Positions 40,618 through 48,914 of a DNA stretch of 64,000 bases are shown in pieces (positions within the stretch are counted from its first letter, which is position 1; each line of letters starts with the position of its first letter). The stretch is from Acidipila sp. EB88 (GTDB lineage: Bacteria; Acidobacteriota; Terriglobia; Terriglobales; Acidobacteriaceae). Made by a program: the position numbers and the translations under genes. The stretch lies in assembly GCF_003858395.1 (NCBI RefSeq), contig NZ_QWEV01000005.1, forward strand, positions 2,914,001 to 2,978,000, in the 5' to 3' direction. A model generated the notes under the pieces. The model was not told where the DNA came from and made no database searches. It saw only the letters and a list, made by a program, of their open reading frames with translations.

Positions 40618-40733
40618 TGCGCAGGGGGTTGTAAGTCCTTAGGGAATCGTTCGTTGCTGATGGGCTGGCACTGTTGAGAAAGCCGGCACCGCCGCTAGGC
40701 GCAGGCTGCTTTAACGCGCTACAGTGTTTGCCT

Positions 40734-41771
40734 ATGACCAAATGGTTCCTGTTCGCTGTAATCCTGTTTATGAGCATTGATGCGAAGGCGCAGGAGTATT
40801 CCCTGACGTTTCCCGTGATGCCGCTCCACGACCCGTTCATTCTTGCTGACCAGGCATCGAAAACGTACTTTCTCTACACCTCGAATGTTCCCGCACTTAC
40901 AGGCGAGAAGCGACGCGGCACGATGGCGTACGAAAGCAAAGACCTGCAGCACTGGTCAAAGCCTGTGGTTGTCTTTACACCACCTGATACCTTCTGGGCG
41001 CACGATGGCGCGTGGGCTCCCGAGGTTCATGCGTATCATGGGCGCTGGTATCTCTTCACCACCCTGCACAACGAGGCGAACCCGATCCCGCAGGCGGCGC
41101 CAGTCGGCCATGCGACGTACATGCGCGGCACCATCATCGCGGTGGCACAAAGCCCTGCCGGACCGTTTCTTCCGCTCAAGCAGGACGGACCCGTGCCGCC
41201 GGCCGACTTCATGACGCTGGATGGAACGCTCTACATCGACCATACCCAAAAACCGTGGATGGTGTATGCGCACGAGTGGCTGCAGAAGGGCGATGGAACG
41301 ATGGAGGCAGTTCCCCTTACGCCTGATCTGAGTGGAGCTTCCGGGCCGCCGATCCATCTCTTCAAGGGTTCTGACGCTCCATGGTTGAATGCAGAGATCG
41401 TTCCAAGCGCGCGCAGCTCGGTCTACATCACGGATGGTCCTGAACTCTTCCGAACGAAGGACAACCACCTGCTCATGCTGTGGTCGAGCTACGAACATGC
41501 GCATGACGTGACCGACGCCGGCAGCAGCTATGTAGAAACGGTCGCCCGGTCACGGTCAGGAGAGATCCAGGGACCGTGGGAGCAACTCGAGCCATTGGTC
41601 CGAGGAGACAGCGGCCATGGCATGCTGTTTCATACCTTCGACGGTCGCCTCATGCTGGTGTTGCATCATCCGTTCCGCAACGCGCGTGGAAAGATCTTTG
41701 AAGTCAGCGACAGGGGCGACCACCTCGCGATCGTGCGCGAACGAATCGACCTGGATGGTGGGGCAAAGTAA
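40734..41771 (+). CDS. GH43 family glycoside hydrolase, secreted
   Basis: A 345-residue five-bladed beta-propeller hydrolase. Signal peptide MTKWFLFAVILFMSIDAKAQ. The general base Asp33 is in PLHDPFILAD, the transition-state Asp is in LDGTLYIDHTQKPW and the general acid Glu is in ITDGPELFRTKDNH. GH43 enzymes release arabinose or xylose from arabinan, arabinoxylan or related glycans; the sub-specificity is not readable. ATG 40734 is chosen because it starts the signal peptide; a longer frame from 40674 begins with an unlikely leader. It is the last gene of the carbohydrate locus and is followed by a small hairpin. Confidence 0.92.
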   Translation: MTKWFLFAVILFMSIDAKAQEYSLTFPVMPLHDPFILADQASKTYFLYTSNVPALTGEKRRGTMAYESKDLQHWSKPVVVFTPPDTFWAHDGAWAPEVHAYHGRWYLFTTLHNEANPIPQAAPVGHATYMRGTIIAVAQSPAGPFLPLKQDGPVPPADFMTLDGTLYIDHTQKPWMVYAHEWLQKGDGTMEAVPLTPDLSGASGPPIHLFKGSDAPWLNAEIVPSARSSVYITDGPELFRTKDNHLLMLWSSYEHAHDVTDAGSSYVETVARSRSGEIQGPWEQLEPLVRGDSGHGMLFHTFDGRLMLVLHHPFRNARGKIFEVSDRGDHLAIVRERIDLDGGAK

Positions 41772-41773
41772 GA

Positions 41774-41797
41774 CAGGCGATTTGCGAGAATCGCCTG
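41774..41797 (+). terminator. Hairpin directly after the GH43 gene
   Basis: CAGGCGATT and AATCGCCTG form a perfect 9-base stem around TGCGAG, starting two bases after the stop codon. No U-run follows. Confidence 0.55.
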
Positions 41798-41991
41798 GCA
41801 TGCCACGCGCTTCCCCGTGCTAAGAGCGAGAAGCCACGGGCGCAAGCATTGACAGCAAAGCAAAGTGGGACCTGTGACCGCCGAGCCATACTGCGGGCTA
41901 GCAGACCTGGGTGAGCCTGGTCACTGCAGCACTGGCTCGTGACAAGGCGTACGCGCGCCGCCCCGTGGCGAACTACTTAGGCAAATCGGGC

Positions 41992-44088
41992 CTAAAGCAC
42001 GCCGTGCGCCCCCTGTGTGGGCGACTGTGCGGTATTGGCATAGTTGGGGTTGAACGGTACAGCCTCGATCCAGTTCTTCTTGGTGCCATCAGGCACCAGG
42101 GTGCCGTGGCTTTCTATGTATTGTGTGGCCTGGGACATCGTCATGCAGGTAGCACCGAACGACTGCAGATTTTGAAAGAGTGTTTGCCAGGAGGCGAGGC
42201 TGAACTCATCGACGCCGTGTGAGTAGATCCCCATCACGCCGCCGACCGCGCCCATTCCCTCCACGATCGCGGCCGCCGAGGAGGTTGGCTTGGTGGCGTC
42301 GAAGCCGGACGGAATCCAGATAGAAGCCAGGTCGTAGATGTCCAGGTTGGATAGCAGCCAGCTGCCATTTGGATTTTCGTTCGCATCCAGGATGCTGTTG
42401 CGGTTTGCTGCAAAGCCCGCATCGCGTACGTGGTTTTCCACTGTTTCGCTGGACGAACTGAAGGGTGTCGCGAAGGAAGTCGGGGTGTATCCCGGCATGT
42501 TCGCCTCGATATCGGCAAGCGATCCTTCTACCTCGTAGGTCAGGTAATCGCTGGTTGCTGCCGCAACATATGGCTGCAGAATGTTGACTCCCGTGACAGC
42601 GGCAAGCTCAGCAGGGGTGAAGTAGTTCTGATTCAGCAAGGGAACGCATGAGTAGTGCGTGTTTTGCTGGACCACCGAGCAGACATCGATCATGCCGTTG
42701 TATGTGTTGGATATGTCGACGTCGAGATCAGGCGTGGTCGAACCATTAAGAAATGTCTGGAGGCGTCCCACAGGCTGGTTGACGTTCATGGTTGCCGTGC
42801 TGGCGGTGCCCGTGTACTGGATGGTGACAACCATGGGATTGGCCAGGTCGCCGTGGCTGCGAGTATGCGCAACGATCTCGGTGCCCGCCTTCTGCATGCC
42901 GATGATTGTCTGCCAATCCGTCGGGGTCACCAGCTTCGTGTTGAGAGCATAGCTGAGCTTGCATCCGTACTGCTGGGCAAGGGTCGCGACGGATTGCGCG
43001 ACGCCCAGGTTGATGTAGTCGTCGATGAAGGGAACGATGATGAGGGGAGCTGCTCGCTGCGTGAAGGCAGGGCTGGTGTTCACATTGGTGCCGTCGTCGG
43101 TCACGTCAATGTACGTGCTGACGAGCGAAGCTTCAGGATTGGGCAGGAGGATCGAGTGCGAGACAGTGAGTGGGTACGAGCTGTAGTTGCGAATCACCGC
43201 CTCCTGGGCATTTCCCGTGGAATTCCCGGTGATGGTGGAGCCTGTGATTGTGCTGGCTGCCGTGGTGCCGTATACCTCGAACGCTCCGTCGTAGTTCCCG
43301 CTGAGGATGGAATTGGACACCACCATGCCGCTGCCGCCGCCTATGCCAATGCCGGTTTCGTTGTAAAGACCCTTGCTGCTGCTGACAACCTGGGTCCCAC
43401 CCTCCGCGCGCAGCCCCTCGTACTGCGCGCCCTGGAAGAGCACGTTGGTGATGGTCTGCGTGCCGGAGGCAGAGGACTCGATGTCGATGGCGGTGTAGTT
43501 GGGATTGACGAAGGCCAGCCCGCTCAGCGTGGTGCCGGAGACGCTGGCGATCATGACGGCGGAGTCGCGCTGCGCTGCTTCAATGCCGGGGGCCTTATAT
43601 GCTGTGCCGGGATTGCCGGTGGAATAGACAAAAAGATAGGTGCCATCGAAGTACCACTGCGTAGGTGCGAGTACCGCACTCTGCGTGGCTACCTGCCGTC
43701 CGAGAACGGTGTTGAACCACACCTGCTCCGGAGCATAGCTGCCCACAAGCACCTTCCATACATTGGTACTCCCGCCTGCTGCCCAGCCAGTGGTGTACAC
43801 GTTGGCGCCACTGATGATGGGGCGTGCACCAGAACCATAGCTGGTGAACGTGAGGTTGTTTACTTTGGGCAACAGTTGCTCCCGCCAGGTGCCACCGGCG
43901 AGAAAAGCAATGGTGTCGCCGGACTGGAAGGAGTGCGCATTGACGTGCGCAACGGTCTTCCAGGGAGTGGACTGCGTGGTGCCGGGCGCGCTGTCGTTGC
44001 CGCTCGGGCTGACGTAGTATGTGGTGGCTAGGGCAGGTGTCGCTGCCAGGAGACCAAGAGCTTGGATAAGAGTGAAGGCAGAACGCAT
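41992..44088 (-). CDS. Secreted beta-helix protein fused to a polysaccharide-deacetylase-like domain
   Basis: A 698-residue secreted protein. Signal peptide MRSAFTLIQALGLLAATPALA-TTYYVSPSG. Residues ~25-370 are a parallel beta-helix (TYYVSPSGNDSAPGTTQ as in DUF1565/pectate-lyase-like repeats; many short repeats of the SNSILSGNYDGAFEV kind). Residues ~370-680 resemble a NodB/polysaccharide deacetylase: FIDDYINLG (motif 1 Asp pair), EIVAHTRSHGDLANP (motif 2, metal-binding His pair H-T-R-S-H) and YSHGVDEFSL near the end (final His). Motif 3 (normally R-x-P-Y) reads FATPFS without the Arg. It follows the polysaccharide operon on the same strand with 110 bases between genes, so it probably trims or deacetylates the exported polymer. 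A longer frame from 44154 lacks a signal at its start. Confidence 0.82.
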   Translation of the reverse strand: MRSAFTLIQALGLLAATPALATTYYVSPSGNDSAPGTTQSTPWKTVAHVNAHSFQSGDTIAFLAGGTWREQLLPKVNNLTFTSYGSGARPIISGANVYTTGWAAGGSTNVWKVLVGSYAPEQVWFNTVLGRQVATQSAVLAPTQWYFDGTYLFVYSTGNPGTAYKAPGIEAAQRDSAVMIASVSGTTLSGLAFVNPNYTAIDIESSASGTQTITNVLFQGAQYEGLRAEGGTQVVSSSKGLYNETGIGIGGGSGMVVSNSILSGNYDGAFEVYGTTAASTITGSTITGNSTGNAQEAVIRNYSSYPLTVSHSILLPNPEASLVSTYIDVTDDGTNVNTSPAFTQRAAPLIIVPFIDDYINLGVAQSVATLAQQYGCKLSYALNTKLVTPTDWQTIIGMQKAGTEIVAHTRSHGDLANPMVVTIQYTGTASTATMNVNQPVGRLQTFLNGSTTPDLDVDISNTYNGMIDVCSVVQQNTHYSCVPLLNQNYFTPAELAAVTGVNILQPYVAAATSDYLTYEVEGSLADIEANMPGYTPTSFATPFSSSSETVENHVRDAGFAANRNSILDANENPNGSWLLSNLDIYDLASIWIPSGFDATKPTSSAAAIVEGMGAVGGVMGIYSHGVDEFSLASWQTLFQNLQSFGATCMTMSQATQYIESHGTLVPDGTKKNWIEAVPFNPNYANTAQSPTQGAHGVL

Positions 44089-44198
44089 CGCGAGGACCTC
44101 AGAAAGGATGTGGCTGCGGCAGGGCAGCGCAGCAAGATCGACTTGGCGCAGCAAAATGAATATGTGGAGCGATCACCGGAAAGCTGATCAGGAACGGT

Positions 44199-45821
44199 CT
44201 AGGGCCGTTTCGTTACCGGAGGAACGACATAGAGGATGTTGTTGGCAAGGACCGTGGTGATCTCGTTCTGTATGCCGCTGCCGTTGGCATTTCCGTAGAG
44301 CCCGCCGTAGGGGAGTAATTCACTTTCAGGCGTCGCGGTATAGATATCGAGGTCAGTGCATCCGTAGTCCATGACGTAGTAGCCGTAGGTCTGCATCGCG
44401 GTGAGGATGCGCAGGGCGGGGCGGCTGAGCCCGAGGCTCGATAGATCCAGGGCTGGGTCGAGCTGAATGACGCCGCCGTAAGGAACGAGTCCCGTGTTCA
44501 TGACCCCTGAGCCTGTGCACGGCTTCACGCTGGTGAGGATGCCGTAGTCCCGAGCAGTTGCCGGATAGACGCGTCCCGCCCAGGGTCGGCTGATAGAGCC
44601 GCCGATAGCATGCAGGATGGGGCCGCTATCGGACGTGGATTCGCCAGGCATCGTCAGCAGTGGGAGCTCTGCAACGCGCGCAGCAACGGAGCCTCCGTAG
44701 TCCCCAAGGGAGTCGAGCGAGGCGGGATCGCCGGCGTAGAGGGCGTCTGGAAATTTGGTTGCGGGGTCGACGGTTGTTTTGTAAGCGCTTACAAAGGAGC
44801 GCAGCTGTGGATCGACAAAGACGACGTGTTCATCCCCGGCGGGGAGCGAAGGCAGGTACGATGCCCAGTTCCCGGGAATGCGGAATGGGATGGTTCGGTA
44901 AGTGCCGGGCTGGCCGGGCCAGTCGCTGGTGATCACAGCGGGCAGCGAGTCAGCCTGTGCCGGCGCTATGCCGAAGCCAATGCCATCCCCTCCCTGGTTC
45001 GTGTTGACCTGGATCGACTGGATATAGCCGCGCGGCAACGGCACCCGTGGCCACGCTGCGGGAATCTTATGGTAGTACGGTGCGTCGCCGGAAAACTGCA
45101 TGCTAAAGGGAGCGCCGGCGGATGCTAGGGTGGGCCCCCATTGCCCAGGGATGAGCGAAGGCAGGAGCGTCGAGATATCGTTCAACGGATCAGCGGCGAC
45201 GTCATACCCGAAGTTGAGATACATCGCGGCAACCTGCTGCCGGGTCGCGGACTCAGCCGGCGTCAGCCCATCGCCGGGCGTGGCGGTTTGAGAAAGGATT
45301 GTGGAGAGCTCCTTCGGCTGTGAGCTCGATTGCAAAGGCGCGGTCAGTGCCGCGCTGAAGTCAGCGTCCGCGGTGGGTACGACGATAAGGTCGATCATGC
45401 TGGAACTGGCAGATAGCGAGCCTCCCACGTAAGAGACAGCCTGTAACTGGTGCGCGCCTGGCGCGACGACCCGCGACGACAGGTGCTGCACCTCGCTGCC
45501 TGCCCGCTCGAACGCCGCTCCATCCAAGCACAGGTACGTAGTGGCTCCTGCAGGGGCGCCGGCAATCGAAAGCGTGACCCCGCCAGAGACCGTAGCAGGG
45601 CTGACGAGTCCCAGTATCTGCAGGGACGAGGCGCCGCTCGCACTCGGATGCGCCACAGCGGCTTCTTCGCAGCTTAGCTGGGCAAACACGATGTTGGCTC
45701 GGAACCCAAAGCATGCCGAAAGCAGCAGGGTGCCAACGAGAGCGACACTGAAGGCGCAGCGACGCGCCAGGCGAGGGGGGATCCGCATGAACAAGCGCGG
45801 CAGCGGTGTCTCAAGACGCAT
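44199..45821 (-). CDS. Lipoprotein of unknown function in the polysaccharide operon
   Basis: A 540-residue protein with a signal peptide and lipobox TLLLSAC (Cys37). After an Ig-like region (SPATVSGGVTLSIAGAPAGATTYLCLD) the C-terminal ~350 residues carry blocks such as GFGIAPAQADSLP, IGGSISRPWAGRVYPATARDYG, PYGGVIQLDPALDLSSLGLS and ILTAMQTYGYYVMDYGC. From memory, a similar pattern (a low-complexity polar N-terminus, then an 'I-x-LDPSLDL...ALQ-x-YG-x-YV-x-D' tail) occurs in secreted hypothetical proteins of actinobacteria and acidobacteria; no activity is established. GGAG 7 bases before ATG 45821, and the 11-base overlap with the GT4 gene, fix the start and imply coupled translation. A polysaccharide-binding or lytic role is inference from the operon. 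Confidence 0.8.
   Translation of the reverse strand: MRLETPLPRLFMRIPPRLARRCAFSVALVGTLLLSACFGFRANIVFAQLSCEEAAVAHPSASGASSLQILGLVSPATVSGGVTLSIAGAPAGATTYLCLDGAAFERAGSEVQHLSSRVVAPGAHQLQAVSYVGGSLSASSSMIDLIVVPTADADFSAALTAPLQSSSQPKELSTILSQTATPGDGLTPAESATRQQVAAMYLNFGYDVAADPLNDISTLLPSLIPGQWGPTLASAGAPFSMQFSGDAPYYHKIPAAWPRVPLPRGYIQSIQVNTNQGGDGIGFGIAPAQADSLPAVITSDWPGQPGTYRTIPFRIPGNWASYLPSLPAGDEHVVFVDPQLRSFVSAYKTTVDPATKFPDALYAGDPASLDSLGDYGGSVAARVAELPLLTMPGESTSDSGPILHAIGGSISRPWAGRVYPATARDYGILTSVKPCTGSGVMNTGLVPYGGVIQLDPALDLSSLGLSRPALRILTAMQTYGYYVMDYGCTDLDIYTATPESELLPYGGLYGNANGSGIQNEITTVLANNILYVVPPVTKRP
44778..44795. promoter_or_regulatory. 18-base perfect palindrome with cre-like core, intragenic
   Basis: TTTGTAAGCGCTTACAAA is a perfect palindrome and its core TGTAAGCGCTTACA fits the LacI/CcpA operator pattern. 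It lies inside the lipoprotein gene (coding for FVSAYK), so it may be coincidence or an intragenic roadblock site. Confidence 0.35.
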
Positions 45822-46971
45822 CTTCGATCTCCAGTGAAACGCGCTGGCCGCCGGCGGCGGTCGCGGTCTGACGGCGGACATCCAGTGAGGCGTAAAGGGC
45901 TCCAAGTGCGTGGTCAGTCTCCGCGATGCTGCACTGTGCCTCTACAGTGCGGCGGCCGTTTTCAGCGAGAGAGTACGCGAAAACAGGGCTCCGCAGCAAG
46001 CGAATGAGCGCGGTGGCAAGCGCCTCAGCATCGCCTGGCGGTACTAACAAGCCGTTGTATTCGCTGGTAACTACATCGGGGATGCCGCCAACAGGCGTAG
46101 TGATGACGGGAAGGCTGTGGCTCATGGCCTCGAGCAGCGCCATCGGCACTCCCTCGTTATGGCTGGGGAGGCAAAAGATGCTGGCCTGCGCGTAGAGCTC
46201 TGCAAGGTGAGTATGGTCCACCCATCCAAGCAGATGGACCTGGCTTGCAATGCCGAGCTTCGCAGCATGCGCTCGTGCTTCCGGGAGTGCACCATGGCCA
46301 GCGAACCAGAACTCGACGGATGGATGCTCGGCCAGTACGACGGCCGCTGCGTCGAGCAGGGTCAGAAAGCCTTTGCGGGCCTCGAGTTTGCCGGCAAACA
46401 GTACGCGGCAGTGTTCCGCGCCCTGCGGGGGTGGCTCGGGCGCAATCCGCACCGGGTTGGGAATCACCACGATCTCCGTGCGCGGGAGGTGGCGGCGCAG
46501 AATAGCAGCCCAGGCCGGGGAGAGCGCAATGACGCGATCCGCAGCGTTGAACGCGCACTTCCATGCCCACGCTGGGGTCTTCTGAAAGAGAGATTCCTCG
46601 CTACCCGCGTGTACGTGCAGGATCAGCGGCTTGCGCATGAGCTTCGCCATCAGGATCAAGGGAAGCTTGCGCAGGAGGCTGATCTCGCCGGCGAGATGCA
46701 AGTGCACGAGAGTCGCGCTGCTAAGGGCGCGAGGCGCGCGTAGATAGGCATTGATCGCGGCACGTACCTTGCGGACTGCGTTGCGATCGTCGTAGGTAGG
46801 AAAGAGCCGGCAGCGCATGCGCCGCCACGTCTCGGTAGTCTGGTGCATGCGCACCACCGAGTCGATGCCGCCGCGACCGCCGTGACCTGGAGCGATCACA
46901 AGAACCGTTGGCACATCGCTGCTTGCTCGTCGGCCAAGCAGTGGCTCATCAGGGTGCAGAGTGTTTTGCAT
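45811..46971 (-). CDS. Glycosyltransferase family 4
   Basis: A 386-residue GT-B fold enzyme. The N-terminal acceptor domain starts TVLVIAPGHGGRGGIDSVVRMH (glycine-rich loop) and contains LILHVHAGSEESLF; the donor domain has VLFAGKLEARKGFLTLLDA and the E-x7-E type element SHNEGVPMALLEAMSHSLPVITTPVGGIPDVV. It would transfer a sugar from a nucleotide donor to the growing lipid-linked repeat unit on the cytoplasmic face. It begins one base after the TGA of the preceding gene with GAGG 5 bases upstream, and its end overlaps the lipoprotein gene. Donor and acceptor cannot be deduced. Confidence 0.94.
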   Translation of the reverse strand: MQNTLHPDEPLLGRRASSDVPTVLVIAPGHGGRGGIDSVVRMHQTTETWRRMRCRLFPTYDDRNAVRKVRAAINAYLRAPRALSSATLVHLHLAGEISLLRKLPLILMAKLMRKPLILHVHAGSEESLFQKTPAWAWKCAFNAADRVIALSPAWAAILRRHLPRTEIVVIPNPVRIAPEPPPQGAEHCRVLFAGKLEARKGFLTLLDAAAVVLAEHPSVEFWFAGHGALPEARAHAAKLGIASQVHLLGWVDHTHLAELYAQASIFCLPSHNEGVPMALLEAMSHSLPVITTPVGGIPDVVTSEYNGLLVPPGDAEALATALIRLLRSPVFAYSLAENGRRTVEAQCSIAETDHALGALYASLDVRRQTATAAGGQRVSLEIEDAS

Positions 46972-46972
46972 G

Positions 46973-48880
46973 TCAGCCTCGGGCGCTTGTGGTTTCGAAG
47001 CGAACGGCGCTCGTGTCGATCAGGTCGTCGAAGAAGTTGCCGGGGTACGCGCGCGCAGGGTGCGGAGCGATTGGACGGAAGGACGAGAGCACACTCAACG
47101 GGATGTTTGCGTCGCGGCAGAGCTGCTCAACCATGGGTTGCAAGGTCGCGGAGGCGCTGCCAGCGCGCACAAAGATGTGCTGCACGGAATGCTTCTTGAT
47201 CAGGCGTGCGAGCTCACGGGTGGGTTTCAGGACGCGCAGGCCGCACACCGTGAAGCCTTGGATCTCTGCGCGATCATCAATGAATCCAATGGCGTGGAGG
47301 TTGGGGTAGTTGAGCCGGAGCTCCGAAAGAATGCTGATGCCGGAAGCATCCGCGCTGCCGATCAGTACGTTCTGCCGGGCCGGACCGCGCAGGAATCGCA
47401 GCGCGCGACCGATCAGCTGGTTGGTCAACAGGTGGTAACCACTGAACACGAGCACGGAGAGTACGGCATCGAGAAAGTAAATCGGACGAGCGATCGAGAC
47501 CGCGTCGTGATGCGCAAGCAGCGAGGCGGCAAGAGCACCTGTCAGCGAGGAGACAAAGCCTGCGACGGCAAGCGTGGGCACCTCGTCAATTGAAACAAAC
47601 CGCCAATGCATACGATGGATGCGCATCAGCGCAAGCACGCCGCACTGGACCGCAGCCCACGTCCCAAGTATGGACACCAATGGGAAGTGTGTATTCACAG
47701 GCAGTTGGCCGTCGTAGTGCAGCAGCATGGCCAGCAAGCTGCAACCAAAGGCAAGTACGGCGATCAGCGCGAGTTGCAGGCCGGAGTATACGCGGCGTGA
47801 GCGGATGCCAAAGCCGGAGCGCGCACCTCGCACTGGCAGCGTTGCGCTGGCGCGCAGCAGCACAGGCTCTGTACCGCCGGCACCCAGCAGGTGTGCCACC
47901 GCGAGCAGGGGCAAAAACGCCAGGGCGGCATAGAGCAGCGCGTGCACACTGTCTACCTCGGCCAGCAGTGCGAGTGGCGCAAGCCAGACCAGGTTGACCA
48001 GGCCGATCGATCCTGAAACCCTGCGGTGACCAAAGCGCAGGGCAAGGATCTGAAAGGCGTGAGTGCGATGTGCGAGATACCAGCGCTCGCCGCGCAGCAT
48101 GCGCGTCAGCAGGGTCAGGGTGGCGTCGCTGAGAAACACTCCAAAGAGGATGATGGGCGCAGCCAGCGAGAGCTGTTGATGCCGGGCAGCAATCAGTACG
48201 AGCACCCCCATGGTGAAGCCAAGAAAGCAGCTGCCTGCATCGCCCATGAACAAACGCGCAGGTGACCAGTTAAACAGCAGAAAGGGAGCGACCGCAGCGA
48301 CAAGCATGACGAACAGCAAAGCGCAGGGAGTGAAGCCGTGGCGCAGAACGATGAGTCCAGCGCACAGTGCACCCACGCTCACGATCTGAATGGTGACGAT
48401 GCCGTCGATCCCGTCCATGAAGTTTGTGAGGTTGAGCAGCCAGGTCAATGCCAGCACGGCCAGTCCGAGGAGCAGCATGGAGCCGGCCTCCAGCGCGGGC
48501 GTGTGTGTGCGGGAGCCAAGCGAGAAGACGCACAGCACGGCGGTGGTGACAACCACAAGCTGCATCGCGAGGCGCACACGAATAGGAACGCCGCCAAGAT
48601 CGTCCCAGTAGCCAACCAGTGCAATTGCCAGCCCGGACAATGTTGCAATCGCTTCGAGCGGCGAGAGCACATGCGCAGCGGCCAGCACCACAATGCCGGC
48701 GATGAAGGCAGCGGAGAATGCCACGCCTCCACCGCGAGGCACCGGCAGGGTATGCGACGACCGGTGATTGGGGATGTCGATGATCTGCTTGCGAATGGCA
48801 AAGGACAGGTAATGCTCAATCGCCAGATAGGAGAAGAGCGCGAGGAGGATCAACAAGGCGAGCACGAGAGAAGCATTCAT
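46973..48880 (-). CDS. Fusion: WbpL/WecA-like sugar-phosphate transferase plus FlaA1/CapD-type membrane and CoA-binding-like domain
   Basis: A 635-residue membrane protein of two parts. Residues ~1-330 are a polyprenyl-phosphate HexNAc-1-phosphate transferase (MraY/WecA superfamily, nearest to WbpL): IIDIPNHRSSHTLPVPRGGG, LLNLTNFMDGIDG, RLFMGDAGSCFLG and the cytoplasmic loop with HRTHAFQ. This step starts repeat-unit synthesis on undecaprenyl phosphate. Residues ~350-635 match the N-terminal half of FlaA1/WbpM/CapD proteins: four membrane helices and then a nucleotide-binding-like domain with NVLIGSADASG, HAIGFIDDRAEIQGF and GLRVLKP. The catalytic short-chain dehydratase domain (glycine-rich GGxGSIG and YxxxK) that normally follows is absent. 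Start ATG 48880 has GGAAG 8 bases upstream; a longer frame to 48970 lacks support. Confidence 0.88.
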   Translation of the reverse strand: MNASLVLALLILLALFSYLAIEHYLSFAIRKQIIDIPNHRSSHTLPVPRGGGVAFSAAFIAGIVVLAAAHVLSPLEAIATLSGLAIALVGYWDDLGGVPIRVRLAMQLVVVTTAVLCVFSLGSRTHTPALEAGSMLLLGLAVLALTWLLNLTNFMDGIDGIVTIQIVSVGALCAGLIVLRHGFTPCALLFVMLVAAVAPFLLFNWSPARLFMGDAGSCFLGFTMGVLVLIAARHQQLSLAAPIILFGVFLSDATLTLLTRMLRGERWYLAHRTHAFQILALRFGHRRVSGSIGLVNLVWLAPLALLAEVDSVHALLYAALAFLPLLAVAHLLGAGGTEPVLLRASATLPVRGARSGFGIRSRRVYSGLQLALIAVLAFGCSLLAMLLHYDGQLPVNTHFPLVSILGTWAAVQCGVLALMRIHRMHWRFVSIDEVPTLAVAGFVSSLTGALAASLLAHHDAVSIARPIYFLDAVLSVLVFSGYHLLTNQLIGRALRFLRGPARQNVLIGSADASGISILSELRLNYPNLHAIGFIDDRAEIQGFTVCGLRVLKPTRELARLIKKHSVQHIFVRAGSASATLQPMVEQLCRDANIPLSVLSSFRPIAPHPARAYPGNFFDDLIDTSAVRFETTSARG

Positions 48881-48914
48881 GGCAGGTCTTCCAGATGCTG
48901 TTGAAAACTGCGTG

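Noticed and set aside
42655-44031. 458-codon plus-strand frame
   Set aside because: Antisense to the beta-helix/deacetylase gene, which has a signal peptide and family motifs.
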